Below, in pieces: positions 16,468-25,343 of a stretch of 31,045 nt of DNA. Numbering within the stretch: position 1 is the stretch's first letter; every line of letters starts with the position of its first letter. The DNA comes from JAZKFP01 sp040386355 (lineage in GTDB: Bacteria; Pseudomonadota; Gammaproteobacteria; Pseudomonadales; UBA6940): positions 1 through 31,045 of the forward strand of contig JAZKFP010000142.1 in the NCBI GenBank assembly GCA_040386355.1, given 5' to 3'. Both the position numbers and the translations under genes were made by a program. The notes under the pieces are model-generated. The model was given only the letters and a program-made list of their open reading frames with translations, searched no databases and was not told the DNA's origin.

Positions 16468-19400
16468 ATGCTTTCCATGCGCACGACTCAGCCTGAAATT
16501 TTTGAAGCAGCAATGAGTGGGGTGTCCTACAACTCGGACCATTCGGTTGGCTATCAATTGTGGCTGGATATGGACGGTGAGGTCTATCTAAAAAAGATTG
16601 ATCCAAGCAACCAAAAAATTAGCCGCCATCCGTTAATTAATGGCTTGACCGGCGAAACTCTGGGCTTAAAGTTTTTAACCCTGGATTTAAATCGTTTTAG
16701 TATTGTTGAAGTGAATCATAAGGTTGTGGTGTGGCCGCGCTTAGTCGCCGGCGCGGTTGACTTCCCGATGCCAGATGCATCTTGGTCAAAAAGCGAATTA
16801 AAACAACTGTTAAAAAATATTCAGGCGTTTAATGGCAACAGTTACACCAATAATCACGATAAAGGCGTGCACGGTGAAATTTTTGTTGCCGCGGTAATGC
16901 ATTTAAATGGTTACGACCGCATGGAAACCAAATTAAATGGCAATCAAGGTTTTGATGGCGTCTGGGTTAAACGAGACAAAACTGGGCAAGTGATTGACGT
17001 CGTCATTAATGAAACTAAATATCGAACTAAGGGCAAAGCATCTCTTGGTTATATAATCAAAGATGGTGATCGACATTACCAAGGCTCACCAGAATGGATA
17101 CAAGATGTTCGTGAACGAATGGATGGGTCGAATGATCTTGCGGTTCAAGCCACTGCACAATTTCTCAATGATCATAAAGAATTAATCCGTTGGCACGCTG
17201 CCTGTGTGCGCCCAAACGGTAAAGTGTCTTTTAAAGAAGCCAATAATTTTCAGCGAATTATCTATAACGATCATAGAGATCGGACGCTGCGAGAAAATAA
17301 AGAAATTGTTCGTATGCACAATTTTGAGCGCGAACAACAACAGCAGGATGATCAACACCAACAACCCAGTCCGCCGCCAAGCCCAAGCAATAGTCTAAAA
17401 GGTGGTGGTGGTTCCGGTCCCGCCAACGCACCAAAAGTACCAAATGACGCACAACGCACCTATGCCGCAACCAGTTGTTTAGCGGATGCCAAAAGTTGTC
17501 AGCAAGATGTAAACACAGATAATTTAGAAAATAGTTACGGCCGTTCGCACCCGAATTACAAACCGATGAATGGCGAAAGTCGAGGCAGCGATTCTCAAAC
17601 CAAAGGCGTCGAAGTTGATGGCGGTGAAATTTTAAATTTCGCCAGCTTATGCAAAGAGCGCGCATACGAATATATTTTTGTTTTACCGAGTTACTCTGAG
17701 TTATTAAGTAGACACGGCCATTTATTTTCGATTGGTGAGTTACGCCAAATTATTTTTGAATTAACGCGTGGTATTTATTTATTCGACGCTGTGCCATTTT
17801 TTAGTTTGCATTTTAATGAAGAAGGGAATCAATATCCCGTAGTCCATCCGGTTTATAAAAATACATTGGTTGGGAAAATTATTCTGACACTTGATTATTT
17901 TATGAAAAGTTTTATTCATGGCGGTAAATTTAAAAATGATACCGCATGGAAGCAATTACAAAAAGAAGGTCAAAAAGCAAACTTAGATCTTCAAGAAGAC
18001 GTTCAACGTGTTAAAAATTTAGAAGAAGAATTATCAAAAATTGAACATGAATGGACAGGATTAATGAATGCTTCGACTGAAGAAGCAAAGACGGCTAAAG
18101 CACGCCTTGATGCTATTGAAGAAACCGTACAACCTATAGTGCGTGAATTACAACAAGTAGTTGAGCAGCGCAATCAGGCGGTAGATCGTGCTAATCGTGA
18201 AATAGCAAATTTACGCCAACGTTGTGAAGCAAAGCAAGAAGCGATTCGTGGTTTGGAAAGAAGAATGGAACCCTACAAACAAGGTGGCCGATATGTTGCC
18301 AATAACAACAATGTGGTTGTTTTTCTTCAACGAATAATGCGTGAGAGAAATGAATTGATTGATGAACTTAATGGTTTGGTTAGACAACAAGAAAATTTTA
18401 CTCAACCTGTTAAACGTTTAGAAGACCGAATGAAATCACTTCAACAACGCGGTTTAAATTTAACCAATGAAGATGGAGTTTTAAAGCGTAAGTTCAATCA
18501 TTTATTACAATCCAATCAAGCCGAGCAACAACGCTTTCAACGCATGGATACAGAAAAAAAACAAGAATATTTTACTTGGAAAAAGCAGTTAATTACGCTT
18601 TTACAAAAAGCTGAACGAATTCCTTTAACCACATTAAAAAACCAATATTCTTATATTCATTTTAAAGATGTAGATGTAACTTTTAAAAGTATTGATCAAA
18701 TAAAATTAGAAAAAAGTCGAGAGCTTGGTGTAGATATTCATGCATTTAAAATCAGTAAAGAAAAAGCTCAAGTTGGAATAAATGCTCGAGATGAAATCGA
18801 GTTTGATACCCGTGAAATGCGTTACGAAGCGAGCGTGCGTATGCATGGAAAACAAAATAGCATTCAACATTATGAAAATATGTTTATTCTTGATCCAGAC
18901 CATTATATTGAGCACAGTTGGGATGCGCTACCTTCGTTTGTGAATGAAATGCGGGAATATTATTTACAGCATAATAAAGTGCATCCGGCACCCGAAGCAT
19001 TAGAAGAAATCATGACGAAGATGGATCAAAAAATTAAAGAGGAAATGGCACATTTTGATCCTGAAATTGCAAAATATATTGAATTATTAAAAGTAATGAA
19101 TTTTATGGTGTATTTTTTACGTTCGTTAAAACGTAATGGTCAGATGCCAATACCTGAGATTCCGGAAAAAGTTGAAAATTATTCTATGCCCGACACCCTG
19201 CCACCTTTACCTGTGGATTTGGAAGGTAGAGGTATTTATCGGCCAGTAGGTGGATGCGGCATGAACACCCAAAACAAACACGCGATTCGGGTGCCAGAAT
19301 ACGCCGATTTATATGAACAAATTAAATTTGATTATGTGGAAGATTTAGTTGATGAGCCTTACCTTTCTCCTGCAAATGGTAATAAAGTGGATGAACTCGG

Positions 19401-22400
19401 TTTTTATGCACTCGAAAATAATCAATTTGCTTTTGGAATGAAAGTAGTTGATTTTAAAAACCAAGATGAAGTCGCTAGCTGGTTAATTGAAGATCCTTTA
19501 CGCGGTCTTAATAATCGAACGCTAACTCAGCCCCAACACGAATTTTTTAAAGCGATAGCTGAAGATAAAAATCCTGATTTAAAAATTTTAAAATCTCGCG
19601 AAGCAAATGCACTATTTAGTTTTAAAGATGCTCAAGGATGGAGCATTGCGCATTGGGCGGTTGCAAATCAGCAATTATTAACCTTGCAAAAAATACTTGC
19701 TGCGAGAATGAGCCTGTATATTCAAGATATTAAAGGTATGACACCTTTGCATTTAGCGATTACTAATAACTTTACAGAAGTCACTTATTTAATTTTACAT
19801 CATGCTATGGATGTACGTTTATTAATTAGTACTCGTAATAAGCAAGGATTTTTACCACTGCATTTAGCAGCTCAAACCGGTAATAAAAAAATCGTTCAGT
19901 GGTTATTAAATCACGGTGCCGACCGTCAGCAGCGTAGCAAAAATGGCTTAACTCCATTAATGATCGCTATACAGAATCGACGCGATTCAACTATTAAATT
20001 GCTTATGCACAATTTAACCGATATTTTAGCAGAACGTTACAACGGTGAAACGGTATTGCATCATCTTGCAGCCTATGGAAAAACCGACCTTATTAAAAAT
20101 GCGTTACGGATTATGCAACAAAGCTTTGGCGCCGACAGCATGAAAGCGCGTGCTTTATTAACAGGTCATCGTATTAATAAAAAACCATTTGTGGGTAATC
20201 GACAAGATGAGACTCCCATGCATGTTGCAGCGCAACATGGTCACATTGATGCATTGGAAGCTTTGTTGAAAAATTTAACGGAACATGTTCCTGGTCATCC
20301 ACTTGCAAATGCTCAGGGTGAAATTCAACTTGATATGAATCACCCAACTGGATTCGGCACAACTCCTTTTATTACTGCGCTTAATCATAGTGAATTATCT
20401 ACTGCTGAATTTTTAATGAATCAAGGTGCCGAATTTTCAATGAATGACGGCGGCCGAGCTATACACCACGCCATTTTACGAAATGATATAGATACTCTTA
20501 AATTCCTTGCTAACAAAGGTTATAACTTTGCAGACAGTATTGATGAAAAAACACCTTTTGAAACGGCCTGTATTCATGCTAGACCAGCAGTGATCGAATT
20601 GTTCATGCAACTGGGTTTCATGCCAAATATTACACATTTGGATTTAGTTTTAAAATCCGATGAAGATTTAAAAACTAAAGCACTTTCTGTCTATTCATTA
20701 TTAAAAAATATTCACTGGAACGTTTCTAGCAATCATGAATTAGTAGAATTTTTCAAACGTTTAATGAGCTTTAAAGAGGAATTAATACCTCTAAATGAAA
20801 ATCGAACTTTCACAACACAAACTATTGCAGGTTTGTTGGAAGATGAGGGAGTTGAAGAATCCAAATCAGAAGTTTCAGGTTTTTCACAATTCACCTCTTT
20901 ATTCAAAAATACTTTTGGAATTAAAACCAAAACTTCAAACGCTACTTCTCAAGAAATAACAACTCAACCCAATAAAGAAAAATCTCCAATTAGTGAATAT
21001 AAAACGGCACGATATGCTGAACATGAAAATGAGTTAAATGCATTTATTGCGGGTGCAATGCTTCATAAGTCACCTTCTCTTGTTAATCAATTTGAGTCCA
21101 TTGAGAATATTTTAACTCGTGCGCAATTTGAAGTATTTAATTTTTCTATTCAAGATATTTTTTCTATTTTTAACGTTGAGAATTTAAGCAAGAGTAATCT
21201 TGCCAAAGAAGCAATCGATCCTACCTTTAAAGCTTTACGACTACTTAATGATATTGAACGCATGGATGTAAACGATTATAAATTTGTTCGTCAACAATTT
21301 AAGCAATGGTTTAAAAATGGTGACTGGTCATCTATTAGCCAATTTGCTTTGCAACGTGAGTTCTTTTTTGATGCAACTCGCACTTTTAAGGGCAACAGTA
21401 AAATGGACGCTGTTGATCATGCAAAAGCTAATATTAAAAACTTACATGAAATGCTAATTAAAGATGCTAGCGATGACAGTATCCTTGAAACGTTTTTAGA
21501 TGATACACATGCTGTGATTTCAACCAATGAAACAATTGATTCAAATATTTTAATGCAACTGAGTTTGAAGGGAAAATCCAATTGGATTCAGTTACTGTCA
21601 ATGTTTGGATTGCAGTTGCCCAAAGGCACTATTACTACCGATCAATGGGATGCTTTACATCAACATTTAGTAACTTCGCATTATAATCCGATGGATGTTT
21701 ATAATGCTTTATTAGTAAACAACATATCTCCACTTTCTCACTCAATGGGATTTAATCCATTAGAACGAGTTGTTGGTGCAGGCTTGTCTCAACTTTTACA
21801 ATCTAAAATCGGTATATTTTTAAAACAAAATCACATGATTAACAATGTTGAGAACTTATATAAAATTGCAATAAACTCTCAGTCTTATGACACGGTCCGA
21901 TGGGTTATCCGAAATTATGGATCGAGCGCTTTAACTGAAGATAATTTTAAAGATATTATTGATATCGCCAACAAAAAGAATTTAATCTCTATTCTAGAGC
22001 TATTAAATCGTCAATACGCTTTGAAATTTACACGAGGCAATGAAGTTGCTTCTGCAATACAATTACATAGTGAAGCACTAGTTTCACATTTTCTTGAAAA
22101 GTCTCATTCTCAATTAAACGAAAATATTTCTATTGAAGGTCAATCATTAAGAGCGTATGAATATGCATTTCTTAATAAACAAAATCTAATTGGCCAGAAA
22201 ATATTAGAGAATCAATTAGGAGGGCATAAACCAGCATTAGTTGAATTAACAACAAATCAGAATTACGAGCCACGACTTAAAAAGTTATTAGATTTAAATT
22301 TCATATCGGACAAGCAGCAGCAACAACTTTTTCAAATGTACGTTTCTGTTGAAAAATCCACCTTATCTCAACTTATTAAAGATCACCCAGAAAAAATTAA

Positions 22401-22956
22401 TAGTATTCTGGAAAATTTGGACCTTGATCCATTAGCGCAATTTGAAGGTAAAAATGCGTTGTTGCGTGCTTTTGAATCACGCAACTTAGGCTTAATCGAT
22501 AGAATTTTCAATTATTACTCGTTCAGCTCTGAACAGTTAATTGATACGTTTCAAGAAATTAAACGGTTAGGTGGTTCAACTGAAATACAGGGTTTATTGA
22601 AAAATCGAATTTTACAAATGTCTCCAACCTCTCAGGATACCGAATTGCATCGTATGATCCGCGGTGGAGTTTCAAAACAACGTTTTGATTTCTTACTTGG
22701 ACAAATGAATAGCCGTGATTACAGGTTTTTCTTACAAAGCAACAATCAAAATATTACTCCCGTACAATTAGCATTGGATAATAAAAGGGAATTAGCTGCG
22801 TCATTAGCTCACTATTTAAAATCAGTTCGTTCCACCTTTGAGAACAAAAGCCCCATTACTCGATTATTCAACAAAAAACGGTCTGACGTTGATTTAAATG
22901 AATATAATCAAGTCAATAACGCGTATAAATCTTTAAAGCATCATTACGAGCTTTAA
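16468..22956 (+). CDS. Giant protein: putative PD-(D/E)XK nuclease domain, coiled coils, ankyrin repeats
   Basis: A 2162-residue protein without signal peptide or membrane segments. Residues about 105-245 look like a restriction-endonuclease-fold domain: GE at 136-137, GFDGVW with Asp163, and Glu182-Thr-Lys184 (the E-x-K of PD-(D/E)XK). The following QGSPEWI at 205-211 resembles the QMSxxWI motif of nuclease domains in polymorphic toxins. A Gln/Pro/Gly-rich linker spans about 288-325. Residues 385-490 are an unrecognised domain; 495-720 are coiled coil; 770-1010 are unrecognised. About nine ankyrin repeats run from 1055 to 1390 (for example KGMTPLHLAITNN, KQGFLPLHLAAQTGN). The helical tail to 2162 has an ankyrin-like stretch near 2057-2120. 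AAGGA precedes the ATG. Ankyrin giants are common effectors in intracellular bacteria; nuclease activity is predicted only. Confidence 0.8.
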   Translation: MLSMRTTQPEIFEAAMSGVSYNSDHSVGYQLWLDMDGEVYLKKIDPSNQKISRHPLINGLTGETLGLKFLTLDLNRFSIVEVNHKVVVWPRLVAGAVDFPMPDASWSKSELKQLLKNIQAFNGNSYTNNHDKGVHGEIFVAAVMHLNGYDRMETKLNGNQGFDGVWVKRDKTGQVIDVVINETKYRTKGKASLGYIIKDGDRHYQGSPEWIQDVRERMDGSNDLAVQATAQFLNDHKELIRWHAACVRPNGKVSFKEANNFQRIIYNDHRDRTLRENKEIVRMHNFEREQQQQDDQHQQPSPPPSPSNSLKGGGGSGPANAPKVPNDAQRTYAATSCLADAKSCQQDVNTDNLENSYGRSHPNYKPMNGESRGSDSQTKGVEVDGGEILNFASLCKERAYEYIFVLPSYSELLSRHGHLFSIGELRQIIFELTRGIYLFDAVPFFSLHFNEEGNQYPVVHPVYKNTLVGKIILTLDYFMKSFIHGGKFKNDTAWKQLQKEGQKANLDLQEDVQRVKNLEEELSKIEHEWTGLMNASTEEAKTAKARLDAIEETVQPIVRELQQVVEQRNQAVDRANREIANLRQRCEAKQEAIRGLERRMEPYKQGGRYVANNNNVVVFLQRIMRERNELIDELNGLVRQQENFTQPVKRLEDRMKSLQQRGLNLTNEDGVLKRKFNHLLQSNQAEQQRFQRMDTEKKQEYFTWKKQLITLLQKAERIPLTTLKNQYSYIHFKDVDVTFKSIDQIKLEKSRELGVDIHAFKISKEKAQVGINARDEIEFDTREMRYEASVRMHGKQNSIQHYENMFILDPDHYIEHSWDALPSFVNEMREYYLQHNKVHPAPEALEEIMTKMDQKIKEEMAHFDPEIAKYIELLKVMNFMVYFLRSLKRNGQMPIPEIPEKVENYSMPDTLPPLPVDLEGRGIYRPVGGCGMNTQNKHAIRVPEYADLYEQIKFDYVEDLVDEPYLSPANGNKVDELGFYALENNQFAFGMKVVDFKNQDEVASWLIEDPLRGLNNRTLTQPQHEFFKAIAEDKNPDLKILKSREANALFSFKDAQGWSIAHWAVANQQLLTLQKILAARMSLYIQDIKGMTPLHLAITNNFTEVTYLILHHAMDVRLLISTRNKQGFLPLHLAAQTGNKKIVQWLLNHGADRQQRSKNGLTPLMIAIQNRRDSTIKLLMHNLTDILAERYNGETVLHHLAAYGKTDLIKNALRIMQQSFGADSMKARALLTGHRINKKPFVGNRQDETPMHVAAQHGHIDALEALLKNLTEHVPGHPLANAQGEIQLDMNHPTGFGTTPFITALNHSELSTAEFLMNQGAEFSMNDGGRAIHHAILRNDIDTLKFLANKGYNFADSIDEKTPFETACIHARPAVIELFMQLGFMPNITHLDLVLKSDEDLKTKALSVYSLLKNIHWNVSSNHELVEFFKRLMSFKEELIPLNENRTFTTQTIAGLLEDEGVEESKSEVSGFSQFTSLFKNTFGIKTKTSNATSQEITTQPNKEKSPISEYKTARYAEHENELNAFIAGAMLHKSPSLVNQFESIENILTRAQFEVFNFSIQDIFSIFNVENLSKSNLAKEAIDPTFKALRLLNDIERMDVNDYKFVRQQFKQWFKNGDWSSISQFALQREFFFDATRTFKGNSKMDAVDHAKANIKNLHEMLIKDASDDSILETFLDDTHAVISTNETIDSNILMQLSLKGKSNWIQLLSMFGLQLPKGTITTDQWDALHQHLVTSHYNPMDVYNALLVNNISPLSHSMGFNPLERVVGAGLSQLLQSKIGIFLKQNHMINNVENLYKIAINSQSYDTVRWVIRNYGSSALTEDNFKDIIDIANKKNLISILELLNRQYALKFTRGNEVASAIQLHSEALVSHFLEKSHSQLNENISIEGQSLRAYEYAFLNKQNLIGQKILENQLGGHKPALVELTTNQNYEPRLKKLLDLNFISDKQQQQLFQMYVSVEKSTLSQLIKDHPEKINSILENLDLDPLAQFEGKNALLRAFESRNLGLIDRIFNYYSFSSEQLIDTFQEIKRLGGSTEIQGLLKNRILQMSPTSQDTELHRMIRGGVSKQRFDFLLGQMNSRDYRFFLQSNNQNITPVQLALDNKRELAASLAHYLKSVRSTFENKSPITRLFNKKRSDVDLNEYNQVNNAYKSLKHHYEL

Positions 22957-22980
22957 GATTAATAAATGATTTTGGATTTT

Positions 22981-23008
22981 TTAAAAGCGTGGATTTCCCT
23001 GCTTTTAA
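22981..23008. terminator. Weak stem-loop after the giant gene
   Basis: TTAAAAGC (22981-22988) and GCTTTTAA (23001-23008) form an 8-bp stem with a 12-base loop, 25 bases after the stop. The stem is AT-rich and only a short T-poor tail follows, so termination would be weak. Confidence 0.35.
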
Positions 23009-23014
23009 CTTTAT

Positions 23015-23176
23015 ATCTTGTGCTCTTTTTTCGGCATCGCTCGTGTTCTGCGATTTTCATCAATAGCAACGAAAGTAAATAAACCTTCAGTTACTTTAAC
23101 TCGCTGCGGTGCAATGGTAGGCGTTGCCCACACTTCCACTAAAATTTACAACGATGTTCGGCCAATTTTAATAAGT
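23015..23176 (-). pseudogene. Decayed copy of the yciA 3' end
   Basis: These 162 bases align without gaps to 25333-25494, the 3' end of yciA and about 10 bases beyond its stop. Translated on the minus strand it reads LIKIGRTSL, stop, ILVEVWATP, then APQRVKVTEGLFTFVAIDENRR. A CAA codon has become TAA and the normal stop is lost. There is no 5' part: similarity stops exactly where the palindromic repeat at 23178 begins. It is a remnant of a duplicated flank. Confidence 0.88.
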
Positions 23177-23177
23177 G

Positions 23178-23267
23178 AATAATTATTCGCCCCTACGGTA
23201 TCCGTTAAAGATTGAGGTATTTTTAGGAAAATGATCATTATGTGTAGGGGCGAATAATCATTCGCCC
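23178..23267. repeat. Palindromic intergenic element at a duplication breakpoint
   Basis: Bases 23178-23196 and 23244-23262 are 19-base inverted repeats (AATAATTATTCGCCCCTAC and its complement, 18 of 19 pairing). The right arm adds a near-palindrome GGGCGAATAATCATTCGCCC (23248-23267). Repeats with the GTAGGGGCGAATAATTATTCGCCC core are known from many bacteria (recalled). It has no coding capacity and may be a small non-autonomous element. Confidence 0.65.
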
Positions 23268-23336
23268 GTGTTGAACGCTGCCTAGCACTGATTAATATTT
23301 GAAAAGTGTTTTAGGAAATCTCATCTGCGTTCACTA

Positions 23337-23550
23337 TAGTCGGCGCTAGCATTTAGGTGATTAAAAAAATGAATTTTTAATGGAATACCAAATTTATAGC
23401 ACGGACCAAGATACGATTCCCCATAGCCGTGCCGTAACCGTTGACCCAAAAACAAGTTCGCGTGTAAAAATTCCAGATGAATTTATTCAGAAAATTTTAT
23501 CCGCCGAAGAAAAGGCAAATCGTTACCCGCGGATGGAAATAAACAACTAA
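23337..23550 (+). pseudogene. Decayed copy of the 3' half of the 4HBT thioesterase gene
   Basis: Similar to about 11905-12129. The translation is VGASI, stop, then after a one-base deletion EFLMEYQIYSTDQDTIP, HSRAVTVDPKTSSRV and KIPDEFIQKILSAEEKANRY to a normal stop. There is also a 9-base in-frame deletion. Upstream of 23337 similarity fades. As with the yciA remnant 160 bases away, only the end that faces the accessory region in the intact locus is kept. Confidence 0.88.
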
Positions 23551-23552
23551 TA

Positions 23553-25193
23553 TCAATTATTTGAATTTTTAATTATAAGTTTACAAACTTCTATTAGTGC
23601 TTCTACTTTTAATGAACCCTCTGAATAGCTGTTTAATTGCTCTGGAATTGAGTTCACAGTTGCAAAGGCATCGTTAATATTTCCCAGGCGTACTTGAGCC
23701 AAACCAATACTTAATCGATGAATATTTTTAAAAATATTATTACTACTTTTATCTATAATTTTTTCAACACTTGAAACATTTCCCAGCTTTAATGCTTTAG
23801 AAATTATTTGATCAATGGCAACTGTTCTATCAAAACTTGAAAATTCGGCACTTTCACTAAAATGAACTCCAGAAATACTGTTATATAAATCCATAATATT
23901 ATCTTCAGTAGCCCTGCTAATTGCAATGGAACAAGATATTGCTTTAAAACTGTACGAATTTGAATATTTTTTTGCTATTACATGCGCTCTATCAAAGTCA
24001 CCTTTATCTATTAATGCTTTAACAAAATAATATTGTGCATTATTTAATAAGTTTTGATTTGAAAACGTCTGTAAGGTTTGTTCGGCTCCATTAAAATTTC
24101 CTATCTGCAATTTTGCTTGCATAATAGAAAGCAAAGCCATATCTCTAAATGGATTGAACGCTATAGATAATAAACCTGTATTACATTTAGTAATCAAATT
24201 TGCAGTGCATTCAGCATCGGCAATTTTGTTGGATTTCAGCTGAACATCAACAATTTTAATTAAAGCCCTATCTTTTATAAACTGTTCCGAAATACGATCA
24301 ATATTTTCAAAACTCTTCTGAATATCATTTTTACTTGTATAGCCTTCGACTATTGCTGACAAAGCCAAATCTTTGTCTCTTTCGTTTTCAGCCAAATCGA
24401 CAAACTTGAAGGCTTGTTTTTCCTGACCTGCTTCGATAAGGGAAACTATAATCTTACTTTTTTCATCAAAGTCAACTTCGACATTAAAATCAAAATACAC
24501 TTGGAGATTTTTTAAAGCATCAATAATTTTTCCGGACTTTAACTGTGCTTTAATAAGGTGTACGTAAAGTTGAGATTTTAATAGTTTGCATCTGTCAGGA
24601 ATTTTAAGATCAATACTATCTTTTGCTTCACGAGTATATCCTGCTTCAATTTGGCCAATAATAACAAATTGTACAGGCTCATTTGTCTCATGCATTCTAG
24701 TGGAATCAAATGCATTATTTAAAGCACTCTCAAAAGCTCTATTAATGATTCTTTTAAAATCCTCTGTACATCCAAGTAATTGATACATTTTAGCAATTTC
24801 TACTAAATGTAGTATTTTAGGTTCGATGGCTCGAACACCTATACTTTTTTCTGCCGACTCTAATAACTTATACGACGTGGTTAATACTGTAAGACCGTCT
24901 TTTAAAACACTAAACTGATTATTAAAGTATTTGGAAACAGATTTTAATGCCATTAAATCATATGATGAAGAAAAACTTGATTTTGAATAATCTAAATTTA
25001 ATATTGAACCAAATAAATTAACTTTAATATTTTCCAAATGACTAACAATGGATGGGTGCTGCATTGATGGTTCGTTCATCCCAACAATAGATCGTGGTGT
25101 AGAATCATTTTGCTCGTTTGAATTGACAGTTGAATGATTAATAGACGATTGTGATATTAACCTTGAAGATGACCCACCAATACAATTACCCAT
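23553..25193 (-). CDS. Helical-repeat protein with MGNC N-terminus, predicted lipidated effector
   Basis: A 546-residue protein that I do not recognise as a named family. It starts MGNCIGG: Gly2, an uncharged residue 3, Cys4 and a small residue 6 satisfy the eukaryotic N-myristoylation pattern, and Cys4 would suit palmitoylation. Residues 8-50 are Ser/Asn-rich and probably disordered. From about 125 to the end there are repeated helical pairs of roughly 35 residues of the TPR/PPR type (AQLKSGKIIDALKNL, AKLQIGNFNGAEQTL, AQVRLGNINDAFATV). The ATG at 25193 has AAGGT about 9 bases upstream. It lies alone between remnants of the 4HBT gene and yciA and is very AT-rich. A host-membrane-anchored effector is inferred; a plain cytosolic TPR protein is the alternative. 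Confidence 0.6.
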   Translation of the reverse strand: MGNCIGGSSSRLISQSSINHSTVNSNEQNDSTPRSIVGMNEPSMQHPSIVSHLENIKVNLFGSILNLDYSKSSFSSSYDLMALKSVSKYFNNQFSVLKDGLTVLTTSYKLLESAEKSIGVRAIEPKILHLVEIAKMYQLLGCTEDFKRIINRAFESALNNAFDSTRMHETNEPVQFVIIGQIEAGYTREAKDSIDLKIPDRCKLLKSQLYVHLIKAQLKSGKIIDALKNLQVYFDFNVEVDFDEKSKIIVSLIEAGQEKQAFKFVDLAENERDKDLALSAIVEGYTSKNDIQKSFENIDRISEQFIKDRALIKIVDVQLKSNKIADAECTANLITKCNTGLLSIAFNPFRDMALLSIMQAKLQIGNFNGAEQTLQTFSNQNLLNNAQYYFVKALIDKGDFDRAHVIAKKYSNSYSFKAISCSIAISRATEDNIMDLYNSISGVHFSESAEFSSFDRTVAIDQIISKALKLGNVSSVEKIIDKSSNNIFKNIHRLSIGLAQVRLGNINDAFATVNSIPEQLNSYSEGSLKVEALIEVCKLIIKNSNN

Positions 25194-25343
25194 AATACTG
25201 ACCTTTAAAAATACTACTGCTAATTTTTATAATACACAGCTTAAATAAGAATTCAGATACACCCCAGCGATTTTATATAACGCCTATATTAAGACTCATA
25301 GACGTGTTAAGTTTGCCCTGTTTCATCTTTACATCTTCTGCTC

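Noticed and set aside
17182..17665. Minus-strand open frames inside the giant gene
   Set aside because: They lie opposite a long coding frame, have low-complexity His/Leu/Arg-rich products and no ribosome-binding sites.
22850..22956. Dot/Icm-type glutamate-rich C-terminal secretion signal in the giant
   Set aside because: The last residues are mixed charged and polar (NNAYKSLKHHYEL) without an EExxE-like block, so no secretion route can be read from them.
12126..25193. The genes at 12126 and 23553 both appear as 546-codon frames, suggesting they are the two alleles of one gene
   Set aside because: The length match depends on an unlikely GTG start for the first, and I see no sequence similarity: one has the Imm49-like pattern twice, the other TPR-like repeats.
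12126..25343. Type VI, Rhs, CdiA or VgrG components expected for a classical polymorphic toxin
   Set aside because: No YD repeats, haemagglutinin repeats, PAAR or VgrG-like sequences occur here; the giant has no export signal at its N-terminus, so delivery is unknown.
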